Notes: generated by a model not told the origin, from the letters alone. DNA of 64,000 bases from Gibbula magus (GCA_936450465.1 OW388305.1:41740687-41804686), one strand, 5' to 3'. Shown: positions 23,901 through 34,617, numbered from the stretch's first letter. Numbers and translations: made by a program.

Positions 23901-24358
23901 TGATGTCTGAACTCTCAAATTTGCATGAGACCTACCTACAAACTAACCTGTCACACTGAAGAGTTCCACAAAATCGTCACTTTATAATATGTCGCTATAC
24001 TTTCTACCAATACAGATAGTCTTTTTCTATGGATAATGTGATAGTTGATTTCCCAATATCTCAGGCAATATCTTTTACCTTGGAACAGCGTTGATTTCAT
24101 AACTGATATGATTGAAATTTTTTAAACTGTTTGTATGCATCGAAACTACAACAAAGTTTTCAAATTGTTTATGTTTGCTGCCTGGTTTGACGAGCCATTT
24201 TCTGTTGAATATCTTGATGTTCTACGTGAGTTACTTTATTATTTCTCAGCTGTATTTCAGCACTCTGTATTTAATCAGGAAATAGAAAACTTTAAGCATG
24301 CTCCTGCATGTTTAATAATTTATATATATTATAATATATATATATATATTATAAATAA
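23901..24358. other. Intergenic DNA with AT microsatellite
   Basis: A TATATA-rich microsatellite lies at about 24,318-24,356. The 103-codon ORF at 24,135-24,446 runs through it and into a repeat and is not a gene. Confidence 0.5.
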
Positions 24359-24633
24359 TCCTCACTGGCCTAGGAATCTCTATACAACGTTTCAGCTTTC
24401 TGTAGTGCTTTTGATTCTAGAGAAGAAGATGAAAATAGGGTTTTAGGTCATGACCCCTGTGGCCCTTTATTGGGGTCAAAGGGTCACCAAATCTCCAATT
24501 CAAATGCCCATTGGCCAAGAAGTCTATGCACAAAATTTTAACTCTCTGCAGCTAGTGGTTCTTGAGAAGATGTCAATAAAGCAAAACGTTTATAAGCGGT
24601 TGGATGGACTCTGCACGCCATGCCATTCCATGC
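24359..24633 (-). mobile_element. GTCCGTCC-headed repeat, truncated minus-strand copy
   Basis: GGGGTCAAAGGGTCACC, CATTGGCCAAGAAGTC and the end GCCATGCCATTCCATGCC are the reverse complement of the head and first monomers of the 56,481 element. The GTCC run itself is nearly lost. Confidence 0.7.
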
Positions 24634-24780
24634 CATTGGGCAATTTAGGCCAGGGTACAGTTCCAGAAACCGATCTTAGCCTCCGATCAATCTTAGTCAA
24701 TGATAAAAGATGGGCTTACGGTTGATCTAGGGCTAAGATTGGTTTGTGGAGCGGCCCCTGACGAGCTGAACGTTCGGGGA

Positions 24781-25193
24781 TTAAAGGAGGGTTCTATCAG
24801 GGTATTTTTTGTGGAAAGAAATTCGAGAGGATATTCCTGTTTACATATATGTATCAATACATGATTAAAACACAAACAATTGAAGGATAGTAATAAAGGT
24901 AATATTTTGATGACTTTATATTTCACAACTTGATAAACACAAGCGCACATTTGTTGAAAAACAAAACAAAGAGAACTGAAGCCATTCATCGGCGCAGCGA
25001 GTGGGGACGAAACATCGTTGCAGCATAACAGCAAATTGTTTATTAGTTTTATGACATGTTATGTGTTACTGTATGAATATTCTATGTATATGTCTTTAGT
25101 GATTAAAAAGTTGTAAAATTAAGTACAATATACCGTGTTTTCATTCACGCAATGCAAAAAAATTCCAATATGGCGACAAGACCATCCCTTTAA
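24781..25193 (-). mobile_element. MITE family C, complete copy (413 bp)
   Basis: TTAAAGGAGGGTTCTATCAG at the left and GACAAGACCATCCCTTTAA at the right. TTAA at both ends, and a reverse-oriented CCAATATGGCGAC block. The outer ~10 bp are inverted repeats. No coding sequence. Confidence 0.8.
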
Positions 25194-25251
25194 TTCTTCA
25201 ATTATGAGAAAATATATTTTCAAAGAGACATAAATCAAGTCAAAGAGTCAT

Positions 25252-25475
25252 GTGCCCCGTTCCATAACAGCGAACAATTAAAATCGCTCATTGATTGCTC
25301 AATGTAGCGCTCAAGTAGCACTCATTCCTTCCTGAACGATACGGTGCAAAACCTCAAAGTTCGCTCGCTTTGCTACGTAGCGCTACATTGAGCAATCGCG
25401 TTCAAGAGAGAGGTTTAAAAGTAATCGTTAATTGAGCGATTACTTTGAAACCTCTCTTGAACACGGCCCTGTAGT
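25252..25475. repeat. Foldback element with two nested hairpins
   Basis: ATTGCTCAATGTAGCGCT near 25,297 is mirrored by AGCGCTACATTGAGCAAT at about 25,379-25,396. A second, near-perfect hairpin (about 27-bp arms, 9-nt loop) spans 25,400-25,462, with GTTCAAGAGAG... and ...CTCTCTTGAAC as the outer arms. Likely a foldback/MITE remnant. No ORF. Confidence 0.7.
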
Positions 25476-25694
25476 TACAGGTTTACTTAATAACCTATGA
25501 TGGCTCCAACATGTGTGTTTAGATGTACATCCATGTAAGCATAGTGCGCCTTGTCACAGTGAATTACATTGTACACTCGGATGGTAATTATAGCATGGCT
25601 GTTTTGGGAAAGGTATCTTGGGAACGTGTCTGTTCGTTATTAATCATTTCCTTCCTGTTTCACCTGATGTCATTAATGGGAGACTGTGTCAAGG

Positions 25695-26130
25695 TTAAAG
25701 AGGCAGTTCTGTAGCTGATTGTCAGCCATCTTGATTTTTTTGCAAAACGTGAAATGAAAATGTATATATTTTCACTAATATTATTTTTTTCAAAATAATA
25801 AAATATATACGTTGATGGAATATTCACAAAGTAACACATACTGTATCATTAAACTAATCAACAATATCTGTCATGCCGTAGGAAAGTTTTCCACAATCAA
25901 ATTTAAGCGCTGATGAATGCATGGCTTCACTTTTCAATGTTTTTATTTTCAAAAGAATGTGTGTTCGCCTTTATAAAATTTTCAAATATAAAGTCATAAA
26001 AACATGACCCTTGGTAATATGTTTCACATGGATTGTGCAATTAGTATGTATTAATACCAATAGAAGTAAACAGGAATGTCCTCTCAGGTTTCGTTATCAC
26101 AAAAATAACCTGATAGAACCCTCTCTTTAA
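25695..26130 (+). mobile_element. MITE family C, TTAA-flanked (436 bp)
   Basis: TTAAAGAGGCAGTTCTGTAG at the left, GCCATCTTG block, GATAGAACCCTCTCTTTAA at the right. Longer than other copies because of small insertions. Confidence 0.75.
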
Positions 26131-26525
26131 AGGTTGCTTATAGCTATTGAGATGTGTGACATTTGAAATTTATTTAATTTGTACGTGAATACAATATTTC
26201 ATGTTTCGATCTGTTTCAGAAAGGTATCTAAATTGCTGTGTTCGTTAAAAGATACTCCGAATCGTATGTTTCTGAAATATTTAATGTTCATAAAAGATTT
26301 TGCTTTTACTGAGAGGTTCTGTTATTTAAGTTTAAATTCAGCTCATTCCATCATAGCCAGAATAACTACATAGACAAACAATTTAGACTATTAATCTCAT
26401 CTGGAATACTTTGATGTGTCTGAGTTTATTCAGTTGAACATAATTCTAAATGCACCCATTTTCAATTGTATAAGTTAATTTATGCAGCTTTTACACAATT
26501 TATTTCTGATAAGCTTCTATATTGC
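26131..26525. other. Intergenic DNA, nothing recognised
   Basis: AT-rich; the 64-codon ORF at 26,179-26,373 shows no domain. Confidence 0.5.
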
Positions 26526-26940
26526 TTAAAGGGATGGTTCTGTCGCCATATTGGAGTTTTTGCAATATGTGAAATGAAAACACGGTATATTGTACTTAAT
26601 ATTGCAATTTTTTAATAACTATACAGACATACACTGATAATTCACAAAGTAACACATAACATGTCATAAAACTAATAAACACTTTGCTGTTATGCTGTAG
26701 CGAAGTTTTCCCCACTTTCAGTGCCGATGAAAGGTTTCAGTTCGTATTTTTTCATTTTACAACAAATGTGCGCTTGTGTTTATCAAGTTGTGAAATATAA
26801 ATTCATCAAAATATTACCTTTATTACTATCTTTCTATTTGACTGTGTCTTAATCATGTATTAATAACATATATGTGTAAACAGGAATATCCTCTCGAATT
26901 TCGTTTCCACAAAAAATACTCTGATAGAACCCTTCTTTGA
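26526..26940 (+). mobile_element. MITE family C, complete copy (415 bp)
   Basis: TTAAAGGGATGGTTCTGTCG at the left with GCCATATTGGAG. GATAGAACCCTTCTTTGA at the right. It is the opposite orientation of the 24,781 copy, to which it is clearly homologous throughout. Confidence 0.8.
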
Positions 26941-28149
26941 ATAAAATTGACAGATAAAATGCCAGAGATGACATGGGGATGTTCCATGTTCCAAGTAATG
27001 ACCATCCGAAGAGTGAATTAAGTCAAATAGTATGCAATTATTTCCCCTTGTATCTTCTGTACGTAGTTTGACCTTTGTAGAAGCAGGATTTACGAGAACA
27101 TTTGGTTAACAGTACTTGATAATAGCCGGTGGTACTAAGGATAAGGACAAGCACTTGTAGATAGCTTGTGTAGTTGCTTCTGTACTAATTACTGAGTGTA
27201 TCATTCATTACCCATCATGCATCTGATATGACTTTGAGGAGGCGGCCATCTTTGTTTTTCTTTGTAAATATTTTGGAATTCTTACTCCATATTTCATTAT
27301 TGATAAAGGATTTTTAAAATGTTTATAATCATAACTGTTGGTGATAAAATTTAAAAACTATTTTTAAAAATTAACAATCTATAGTTTATTGCTTAATTTT
27401 GTAAAGGATTGGGGTGATACTATTTAGTATTATAACTGTTGAAGATAAAATTTATTGAAATTTATCTTTAAATTTATATTAATACACATCCTCAAAGACC
27501 GATGACCCTCTTTTTAGATAAAACTTATAAAACAATAATAAAAAATCATATGTTTATCACAATTTGCACATCTGGAAATGATTGATACAATGAAACTCCA
27601 TTTGACATCCAAAGTTCCAATCTTCAATTGTTTATAAAAACTAAAATCATAGGATATTTTACCTGTATTCATAAACCAAAATTACCTACAATTGATTGGA
27701 TTACACCTGTAAGGAAATTTCTTTGATTTATTGTGATATTCATACCTGAAGGTCTGACCTAGTTGTGCCCCAACCCTGATTGAATAAACCTGCGACTGTT
27801 TATAAGAAGCAGTAAAACAGTACTTGACTGGAGGCATCTACGGCTCCTTGCACTTCACCTGATAGGGTTCACATCCTTATCTCTCTATCAACTGACTGGT
27901 CAGTGTAAACAGAGCCTTGTACCAGCACTGCACAGAGTTTGGATGTAGCATGGATCTGGAGGAGAGAACTGGTTTATTGATTTCAGTGTGTGCGAAAACT
28001 GAGACGGGAAGAAATAATTGTGATGTGTTTATGAGTTATGTCTATATGTGCCGTTAACCCGTACAGTTGTACTTCCAGTTATTTAGGTAATTCATAGTCA
28101 AAACTTTAATTTCAAATAGGATTGTCAGAGATTTATACCAATGAACTAG
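26941..28149. other. Intergenic DNA, nothing recognised
   Basis: AT-rich except for 27,810-28,020. No exon, RNA gene or repeat family could be supported. Confidence 0.5.
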
Positions 28150-29110
28150 ACTGACATACTAACTATTGAATACTTAGGGCTATTGAATAGATCAATAGAC
28201 TAGTTGTTGAATACTAGACAGTGGAGTAGACCAATAGACTAGTTGTTGAATACTGGATATAAGTGGAGTAGACCAATAGACTGGTTGTTGAATACTGGAT
28301 ATAAGTGGAGTAGACCAATAGACTAGTTGTTGAATACTGGATATAAGTGGAGTAGACCAATAGACTAGTTGTTGAATACTGGAAATAAGTTGAGTAGACC
28401 AATAGACTAGTTGTTGAATACTGGATATAAGTGGAGTAGACCAATAGACTAGTTGTTGAATACTGGAAATAAGTTGAGTAGACCAATAGACTAGTTGTTG
28501 AATACTGGAAATAAGTTGAGTAGACCAATAGACTAGTTGTTGAATACTGGATATAAGTGGAGTAGACCAATAGACTAGTTGTTGAATACTGGATATAAGT
28601 GGAGTAGACCAATAGACTAGTTGTTGAATACTGGATATAAGTGGAGTAGACCAATAGACTACCGGTAGTTGTTGAATACTGGATATAAGTGGAGTAGACC
28701 AATAGACTAGTTGTTGAATACTGGATATAAGTGGAGTAGACCAATAGACTAGTTGTTGAATACTGGATATAAGTGGAGTAGACCAATAGACTAGTTGTTG
28801 AATACTGGATAGTGGAGTAGACCAATAGACTAGTTGTTGAATACGGGATATAAGTGGAGTAGACCAATAGACTGGTTGTTGAATACTGGATATAAGTGGA
28901 GTAGACCAATAGACTAGTTGTTGAATACTGGATAATTGAGATAGACAGACTAGCTGTTGAATATTGAATAATTGAGATAGACCGACATGCTAGCTGTTGA
29001 ATATTGGATAATTGAGTTAGACAGACTAGCTGTTGAATATTGGATAATGGAGTAGATAATCTTCTAGCTGTTGAATTGTAGATAATGTAATAAAATAGAC
29101 TGGCTATTGA
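28150..29110. repeat. 42-bp minisatellite, about 22 units
   Basis: The core, about 28,196-28,930, is tandem 42-bp units with TAGACCAATAGACTAGTTG and AATACTGGATATAAGTGG. Diverged units continue to about 29,110 (GACTAGCTGTTGAATATTGG). One unit near 28,660 has an insertion giving CTACCGGTAG, and some units lose 5-6 bp (GGATAGTGG). Since 42 is divisible by 3 a 231-codon repetitive frame exists on the minus strand. It has no sign of being a gene. Confidence 0.95.
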
Positions 29111-29232
29111 CTTTATTTCAAGGTGTTTGAATGCTTGGTAGGACCTTCATAGGGAAATTACTTCCATGCACAGACAGAACTCAGACAATCTGTTTCTCCT
29201 GACCCAGTGTTGTCAGATGTCTGATGGATCTG

Positions 29233-29688
29233 ATTATGTGGAGACCTCCCAAGAATAAGAAGAACCCCACGGGCCCATAGGCGGCGGGAGGCAGCGGCAC
29301 TCGGATCCCCGGCTTTATATGGTAAAGACGTGAAGTTAACTTGGCTCGGGCACCGCGAGTCGCTGCCACCCGCCACCCGGGGCCGGGGGGTGGGGCATGA
29401 AGTAAATAATGAACAAGATGTGTTGTGGATTAATAGGGCACAGTGAGGGTGACAGTGGCGAGGTCTCACGCTAAGCAGCCTAATTTCCCGAAGGTGGGAT
29501 GAAGCAAGTTCCCGAAGCGTGGGATGAAGCAGCGTGAGTAGCATTTGCCCAAACGCGGGCGGTAGCAAGCCAAGGTGTATTATGCACAACCCCAACGGAT
29601 GTCAGGGGGAAGCTTTGGGCTAATGGGTTACCCCAAGAACCATACCAAGGCCGGCTGCCTAACGTGAGACCTCGTCGATGCCAAGCCA
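29233..29688 (-). repeat. Ngaro split direct repeat B2 (outer 3' end)
   Basis: 456 bp, GC-rich, identical by eye to 29,969-30,424. On the plus strand it begins ATTATGTGGAGACCTCCC. Flanking DNA at 29,232 changes abruptly. ORFs of 120-145 codons inside it recur in the other copy and are probably not coding. Confidence 0.9.
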
Positions 29689-29699
29689 CAGTACCTGAT

Positions 29700-29705
29700 T
29701 TTATT
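29700..29705 (-). terminator. Possible polyadenylation signal of the Ngaro element
   Basis: AATAAA on the minus strand inside the 64-bp stretch between A2 and B2. Position is plausible for a transcript starting in A1. Not proven. Confidence 0.3.
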
Positions 29706-29752
29706 AAATAAAATGCCAAAGGAACCTGAAATAAACGGGACGGGTGGGCGGG

Positions 29753-29968
29753 AAAGAGATAGAGAAAACACGTGTGTATGATGGAGAGACAGCACAGAGA
29801 AAGGAAGTGACGTGTGGGAAGTGACGTATAGGAAGTAAGTTGTGTTTGAAAGCGAGGCTGTAGCGGAAGTTGTGTTATTTGTTTACATTGCGGGAGTGTG
29901 TGATGGGTATAACGTGTGTTTTGTGACAGCTCCCCATAACATAAATTTAGCGAATATCGCTAAATGTA
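29753..29968 (-). repeat. Ngaro split direct repeat A2 (internal copy)
   Basis: 216 bp identical by eye to the outer A1 at 35,617-35,832. It abuts B1 directly, so 29,968/29,969 reproduces the joint that would form when the two ends of the element meet. Confidence 0.9.
29946..29964. promoter_or_regulatory. 19-bp imperfect palindrome at the B1/A2 joint (candidate recombination core)
   Basis: TTTAGCGA-ATA-TCGCTAAA. The same 19 bp are found at 35,810-35,828, just inside the outer end of the element. Tyrosine recombinases act on short inverted-repeat core sites, so this is a candidate site (inference). Confidence 0.45.
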
Positions 29969-30424
29969 ATTATGTGGAGACCTCCCAAGAATAAGAAGAA
30001 CCCCACGGGCCCATAGGCGGCGGGAGGCAGCGGCACTCGGATCCCCGGCTTTATATGGTAAAGACGTGAAGTTAACTTGGCTCGGGCACCGCGAGTCGCT
30101 GCCACCCGCCACCCGGGGCCGGGGGGTGGGGCATGAAGTAAATAATGAACAAGATGTGTTGTGGATTAATAGGGCACAGTGAGGGTGACAGTGGCGAGGT
30201 CTCACGCTAAGCAGCCTAATTTCCCGAAGGTGGGATGAAGCAAGTTCCCGAAGCGTGGGATGAAGCAGCGTGAGTAGCATTTGCCCAAACGCGGGCGGTA
30301 GCAAGCCAAGGTGTATTATGCACAACCCCAACGGATGTCAGGGGGAAGCTTTGGGCTAATGGGTTACCCCAAGAACCATACCAAGGCCGGCTGCCTAACG
30401 TGAGACCTCGTCGATGCCAAGCCA
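29969..30424 (-). repeat. Ngaro split direct repeat B1 (internal copy)
   Basis: 456 bp, identical by eye to B2. Lies between the ORFs' 3' non-coding part and A2. Confidence 0.9.
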
Positions 30425-31451
30425 AACGGGCCACCCTCACCGATATTTGTTGGTGAGGCAGGCCCGTCAGCCACACTGTGCAGTTACTGAATGTGTAGTG
30501 TTGTGTTTGTGAGGATGTGTGAAGTGTGGATGCCTGCAGTGCATGTATGAGAGTGTTGGGGATTAAAGAAGATGTGTGGGGAAGGAACCTGAAAAGGGAT
30601 ACAGAAGAAGAGAAAGGACGAAGAAGAGGATACATGTTAGCACCATGGAATTATGCATAATAAAGTTGAGCGCCATAAGAGGCCAGCCAGGTTTATGCAA
30701 TTAAATTATGCCTAGTTGATACATGATAAAATGAAGATATTGAGGTGATAATGGTGGTGGAATGACGTTGAAGTTAGCAATGCAAGAGTCAAGTAATAAT
30801 ACACAGTATATTATAGGATCTCAGTTTTGCCCGAGATTAAATTATAAGAGTTGTTTTGGTTCCACAAGGAATATTGCTGTAAACACTGTTGATTATTGAT
30901 AGCACAGTCCATGTTGTACTCATTTGGATATTCCAAGAATGTCCATAAGCTTTGTCCTTGTAAGCTGAATCGGTACACAGTTCACAGATTATTTAGGGAG
31001 GTATGTCACCTCAGTTAGTCACAGACACATGAATCAATGGCGTTGGAGGAGATGAATATCACAGGCACACAGTTATCACAGTTATGAGAATTATGTGATA
31101 TATATGCATAGAATAGATGAATGTTGAAAATATGTAGTATTGTATGTCCTTTACGCGGAATCAACCTAAAGGATAAGTAGAACTTTGCAATGGGGATAAT
31201 GGATAATGATATTAAATTAAGCTATAAGGTGATATAGAAAATATACATTGATTTGCATTGGTAAGTTGAATATTGAATTTACATACATTGTAATATTGTT
31301 TGATATTGTTATGGGAAATGAGATTGAATAGAAATTGAAGCTAATATGCAGCGAGACACATTTCACACCCTTAAAGGTTAAATTAGCGTAATAGACTGTA
31401 CAACAGGAATAGGTGCCCTCGACATGCTTGGGGTCATGCTGAACGCGGGAA
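30425..31451 (-). other. Ngaro internal 3' non-coding region
   Basis: About 1 kb between the SGNH hydrolase stop and B1. No ORF with a domain. AT-richer toward the ORF side. Confidence 0.6.
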
Positions 31452-31994
31452 TCAACATACAGCACAAGCGATCTTCTCCCAAAAAGCTGACATGCCGATG
31501 GTGTTGAGGTGGACCCCATCCCTGCAGTACATCTCCTGCGATATGGTGTACGACACCACCTTGCCCCCCAGGCTTCGCACAATGTTGGCGATCCTCCGGT
31601 TCAGCTTCTTCCGCTTGTCTTCAATAGCGGTTGTGTTCTTAGCCCCTCTCCAGAAGAGCCTCGGCAGCAGCGACGACCAGACCAGCACTGTGTTCGGGCA
31701 TCGTAGCTTGATGTAGAGGAGGTCCAGGTTGATGTCGTCAAACAGGTCCTTGGACGTAGTGGTGCAGAGGTCGTTCGATCCCAGGTGAATGAGGATGAAC
31801 TTCGGGTGACTTCCCCCTGCAGCCAAGAGTTGATTGACCCGCTGACGCAATCCGGACCACCTCATCCCGCCTTTTGCTGACCAGGTAATCGCCGTTCTGC
31901 CGCCGTGAGTCGCAGTTGACTTCTGAAGTCGGGCTAGGTAGCTGTCCCCGAGGAACCAGGCTGAAGCATAGAGTATAGGAGTAAGCATGTGCAT
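31452..31994 (-). CDS. SGNH/GDSL-type hydrolase of the Ngaro element
   Basis: 180 residues. The SGNH hydrolase blocks are all present: GDS at 16-18 (nucleophile Ser18), GG at 42-43, GSND at 72-75 (Asn74) and DGVHLN at 159-164 (Asp159, His162). Such an extra ORF is established for a subset of Ngaro elements in animals; its role in retrotransposition is unknown, with esterase or lipase-like activity inferred from the fold. The ATG at 31,994 lies 5 nt past the recombinase stop codon, so translation by re-initiation is possible. No signal peptide is evident. A second ATG two codons later could equally be used. Confidence 0.88.
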   Translation of the reverse strand: MHMLTPILYASAWFLGDSYLARLQKSTATHGGRTAITWSAKGGMRWSGLRQRVNQLLAAGGSHPKFILIHLGSNDLCTTTSKDLFDDINLDLLYIKLRCPNTVLVWSSLLPRLFWRGAKNTTAIEDKRKKLNRRIANIVRSLGGKVVSYTISQEMYCRDGVHLNTIGMSAFWEKIACAVC

Positions 31995-31999
31995 TGAGG

Positions 32000-32992
32000 T
32001 TAAATAATTTTAGGAATGCGAATATAGGATAAATAAGCGCTGGACTTCCATCTGCCCATTATTTGAATCTGCTCCCCACTAAGGCCACGCATCGCGGCAG
32101 TGGTTGCTGCCCCTATACGAAAGGAATGTGTAGAATAATTATTAGCGTGCGAGTGTCCTGGAAGTGATGTTATGGCCCGCTTGAGTACAGCCTGAAATTG
32201 AAATCTGGTTAACGGTGAGCCATTAAAGTGAACAAACAATAAAGGATAGCCTTGTGGTCTAGCATCGAGGTAGGCGGTGAGTGCGCTGACTGGGCAGAGT
32301 GGCGAGTTTGGAGCTGCTTGGATTATGATGTTTGTCCCCTTGCCATGCTGATCTGTTTTGGACTGCCGCAAGTTGATAATGACGCCTGCCTTGTTAGCGC
32401 CTAGTTTGATGTCCGAGAGCAGACAGGCCCGGTTTGAACTGTCCTTGTTAGATGATGCCACCATTTCGCCAACCCTGAAAAAACCGAAGAATGTTAGCAA
32501 GAATGCAGCCCTGAAAAGCAAATTTTCATAACTATTAGTGCATACTGTACCCAAGGTTGCGGTGATTTGTGCAAGCATCTGTACAGTAATCGGCTGTCTG
32601 ACATCCTGCCTTGGGGTGAGACGTGACATCCCTGACAAAGCTTTCTGGACAAGAAAATGGTTTGTATTAGCTTGCAAATTATGGAGGTTATGGTAAGTTG
32701 TTATAGCAGATATATATGTTTTTGCTGTGGAAGGGGACTTACCAGTAAGTGACATGTGACCAATAAATTGCAAAAGTTGTTCAATTGGTACCGGCCATAC
32801 CCCAGCCAAACCATATGTGGTGCGAAAGTTGTTTAAGGCTCCGAGTGCTGTTGCATATGTCCTCCAAGTGCTGGTTGCCATCGATGCCTCTATCAACCTG
32901 TCCACTTCCACCGTCAAATGTCCCAGGCCTCCTGCGGGATTGGTGTAGGTAGCAGATCTGCTTCCGGTGCCGCCGCTCTGAATCTGGTCCAC
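32000..32992 (-). CDS. Tyrosine recombinase (integrase) of the Ngaro element
   Basis: 330 residues. An N-terminal SAM-like DNA-binding part (about 30-125) has STWRTYATALGALNNF. The catalytic part has Arg173 in FFRVGE, Lys212 in SKTDQ, His289 and Arg292 in HSFRIGAAT, Trp315 in GRW, and the nucleophile Tyr, most likely Tyr323 in YLSYIR (Tyr320 is the alternative). All R-K-H-R-W-Y positions are intact. It would integrate the circular DNA copy by strand exchange at short homologous sites. Its start overlaps the end of the RT-RNase H ORF by 79 nt in another frame, so the true N-terminus could be a frameshift product or a separate initiation. Confidence 0.92.
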   Translation of the reverse strand: MDQIQSGGTGSRSATYTNPAGGLGHLTVEVDRLIEASMATSTWRTYATALGALNNFRTTYGLAGVWPVPIEQLLQFIGHMSLTGKSPSTAKTYISAITTYHNLHNLQANTNHFLVQKALSGMSRLTPRQDVRQPITVQMLAQITATLGTVCTNSYENLLFRAAFLLTFFGFFRVGEMVASSNKDSSNRACLLSDIKLGANKAGVIINLRQSKTDQHGKGTNIIIQAAPNSPLCPVSALTAYLDARPQGYPLLFVHFNGSPLTRFQFQAVLKRAITSLPGHSHANNYSTHSFRIGAATTAAMRGLSGEQIQIMGRWKSSAYLSYIRIPKII

Positions 32993-34617
32993 TGAAATCT
33001 CGAAAGTGCGTCAGCAATAATGTTGTGATGCGTGGGAATGTATTTAGCTTTAAAATATATGTTAAATTTTAAGCATAATAAAACTAAACGGCGAAGGAGA
33101 AACATTACCTCTTTTTTCTTAGCTGTCTGCTTGTTTATTATGCTGACAACTGCCTGGTTGTCGCAGTAGAAGAGAATGTTGTTGTTTGACAGCTGCTGCC
33201 CCCAAATCTGTATGGCGAGGGTGATTGGGAAAATCTCTAGCAAGGTAATGTCTCTAAGCCACCCTTTTTCGGCCCATTCTGTTGGCCATTCCCCATTTGT
33301 CCAATGTCCTTGAAAATATGCTGCAAAGCCTTTGCTCCCTGCTGCGTCCGAGTATAGCTGTACTGTTTCCGTACTGAGCCAGTCTGTTTTTCTGAATATT
33401 GATTTGCCATTGAAGTGTTGAAGAAATCTGAGCCATGTTTCTATATCCTTGCGAATGCCTTGGGTAAGTCGTATTCTGTGGTTTGGTCTTGTAGCTCCGC
33501 TTTGCGCATCTATTAACCTACGCAGGAAGGGCCTACCCATAGGTATTGCCTTGCAAATAAAATTGAGCTTGCCCACAATTGACTGAAGCGTCTTGAGTGT
33601 AGTCTTTTTACTTGTTGTTGATACCAAGATTGTTAACTGTTGCTGTAGATCCCGCAGCTTATCATCCGGTACTCTGATCTCTCCTCTACTTGTATCAATG
33701 GTGAAGCCAAGGTAGTCTAAACATGTTGTAGGTGTAACCGTTTTTTCTTGTGCAACTGGAACACCTAGTTGTGAGAGCAAACTGAGTGACTTGACAAGCA
33801 TATCCTCACATTGTTGATGGGTTGTTGCCGCCATTATAAAATCATCCAAGTAATGAGAGACTGAATTAGAAGCTGTGCTCTTTTTTATTGCCCATTCCAA
33901 GAAAGTGCTGAACTTTTCAAACAGTGCGCAAGATATTGAGCAGCCAAAGGGAAGGCACTTGTCTACGTAGTATTGACCTTGAAATTTGATGCCCAGAAGT
34001 TGAAATTGCTGTGGAGAAACTGGTAGAAGCCTGAAAGCTGATTTTATGTCAAACTTTGCGATGAATGCACCGTTGCCCAGTCGTTGTATCATTTGTAGTG
34101 CCTCGTCGAAGGTGCTGTAATGAACTGAACAATGCTCTGTAGGTATATAGTGGTTGATCGACTGTCCCTCTGGATAAGACAAATGGTGTATAAGGCGGAA
34201 ATCAGCCACACCGTCTCGTGAAGCCTTTTTTGGGACTAGACCGATTGGTGATGTGATTAAATTCTTGATTGGTAGTTTTTTGAACGGTCCTGCCATGCGA
34301 CCTGCTTGAACCTCCTTGTTTAACTTGACTTGGACCACCCGTGGCTGTGCTATAGCTGACTTTAAGTTTTTTGACTCTCTGGGACCTTGTGGGCCAGTGT
34401 ACTGTAAATTAAAACCTTTAGAAAAACCTTGAAAAAGTGCGATGCTGTCCTTTGGTTGAGTTTGTTTGTAGCAGTGAAGAAATTTTGTTAGTTGTGTTAA
34501 TTTAATTGGTGTTGTTGCCATAGTGGCCACGTCGGGCTTGTCTTGCATCAACCTGGTTTGTTGTTGGGGCAGGCTTTCCCCCTTTTGCCTGAAAGCAAGT
34601 AATTGAGCTGTGGCCAA
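32914..34617 (-). CDS. Reverse transcriptase-RNase H of the Ngaro element
   Basis: 567 residues. RT fingers and palm: GLVPKK (126-131), FRLIHHLSYP, first catalytic Asp190 in KFDIKSAFR, LPFGCSISC (222-230) and the active-site YLDDF at 256-260, followed by LDYLGF (300-305). RNase H: Asp424 in SDAAG, Glu461 in LLEIFP, Asp486 in YCDNQAV and Asp536 in NIIADALSR, all intact. DIRS/Ngaro RTs carry this RT-RH arrangement and lack protease and DDE integrase. The first 39 codons overlap the Gag ORF in a different frame, so -1/+1 frameshifting or internal initiation is expected, and the Met shown may not be the biological start. Confidence 0.93.
   Translation of the reverse strand: MATAQLLAFRQKGESLPQQQTRLMQDKPDVATMATTPIKLTQLTKFLHCYKQTQPKDSIALFQGFSKGFNLQYTGPQGPRESKNLKSAIAQPRVVQVKLNKEVQAGRMAGPFKKLPIKNLITSPIGLVPKKASRDGVADFRLIHHLSYPEGQSINHYIPTEHCSVHYSTFDEALQMIQRLGNGAFIAKFDIKSAFRLLPVSPQQFQLLGIKFQGQYYVDKCLPFGCSISCALFEKFSTFLEWAIKKSTASNSVSHYLDDFIMAATTHQQCEDMLVKSLSLLSQLGVPVAQEKTVTPTTCLDYLGFTIDTSRGEIRVPDDKLRDLQQQLTILVSTTSKKTTLKTLQSIVGKLNFICKAIPMGRPFLRRLIDAQSGATRPNHRIRLTQGIRKDIETWLRFLQHFNGKSIFRKTDWLSTETVQLYSDAAGSKGFAAYFQGHWTNGEWPTEWAEKGWLRDITLLEIFPITLAIQIWGQQLSNNNILFYCDNQAVVSIINKQTAKKKEVMFLLRRLVLLCLKFNIYFKAKYIPTHHNIIADALSRFQWTRFRAAAPEADLLPTPIPQEAWDI

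Noticed and set aside
28214..28909. 231-codon repetitive ORF on the minus strand
   Set aside because: It is the 42-bp minisatellite read in a stop-free frame; no start context, domain or flanking gene structure.
29158..30635. ORFs of 120-145 codons in the B repeats
   Set aside because: They occur in the GC-rich terminal repeats of the Ngaro element, lack domains, and are probably chance frames in non-coding DNA.
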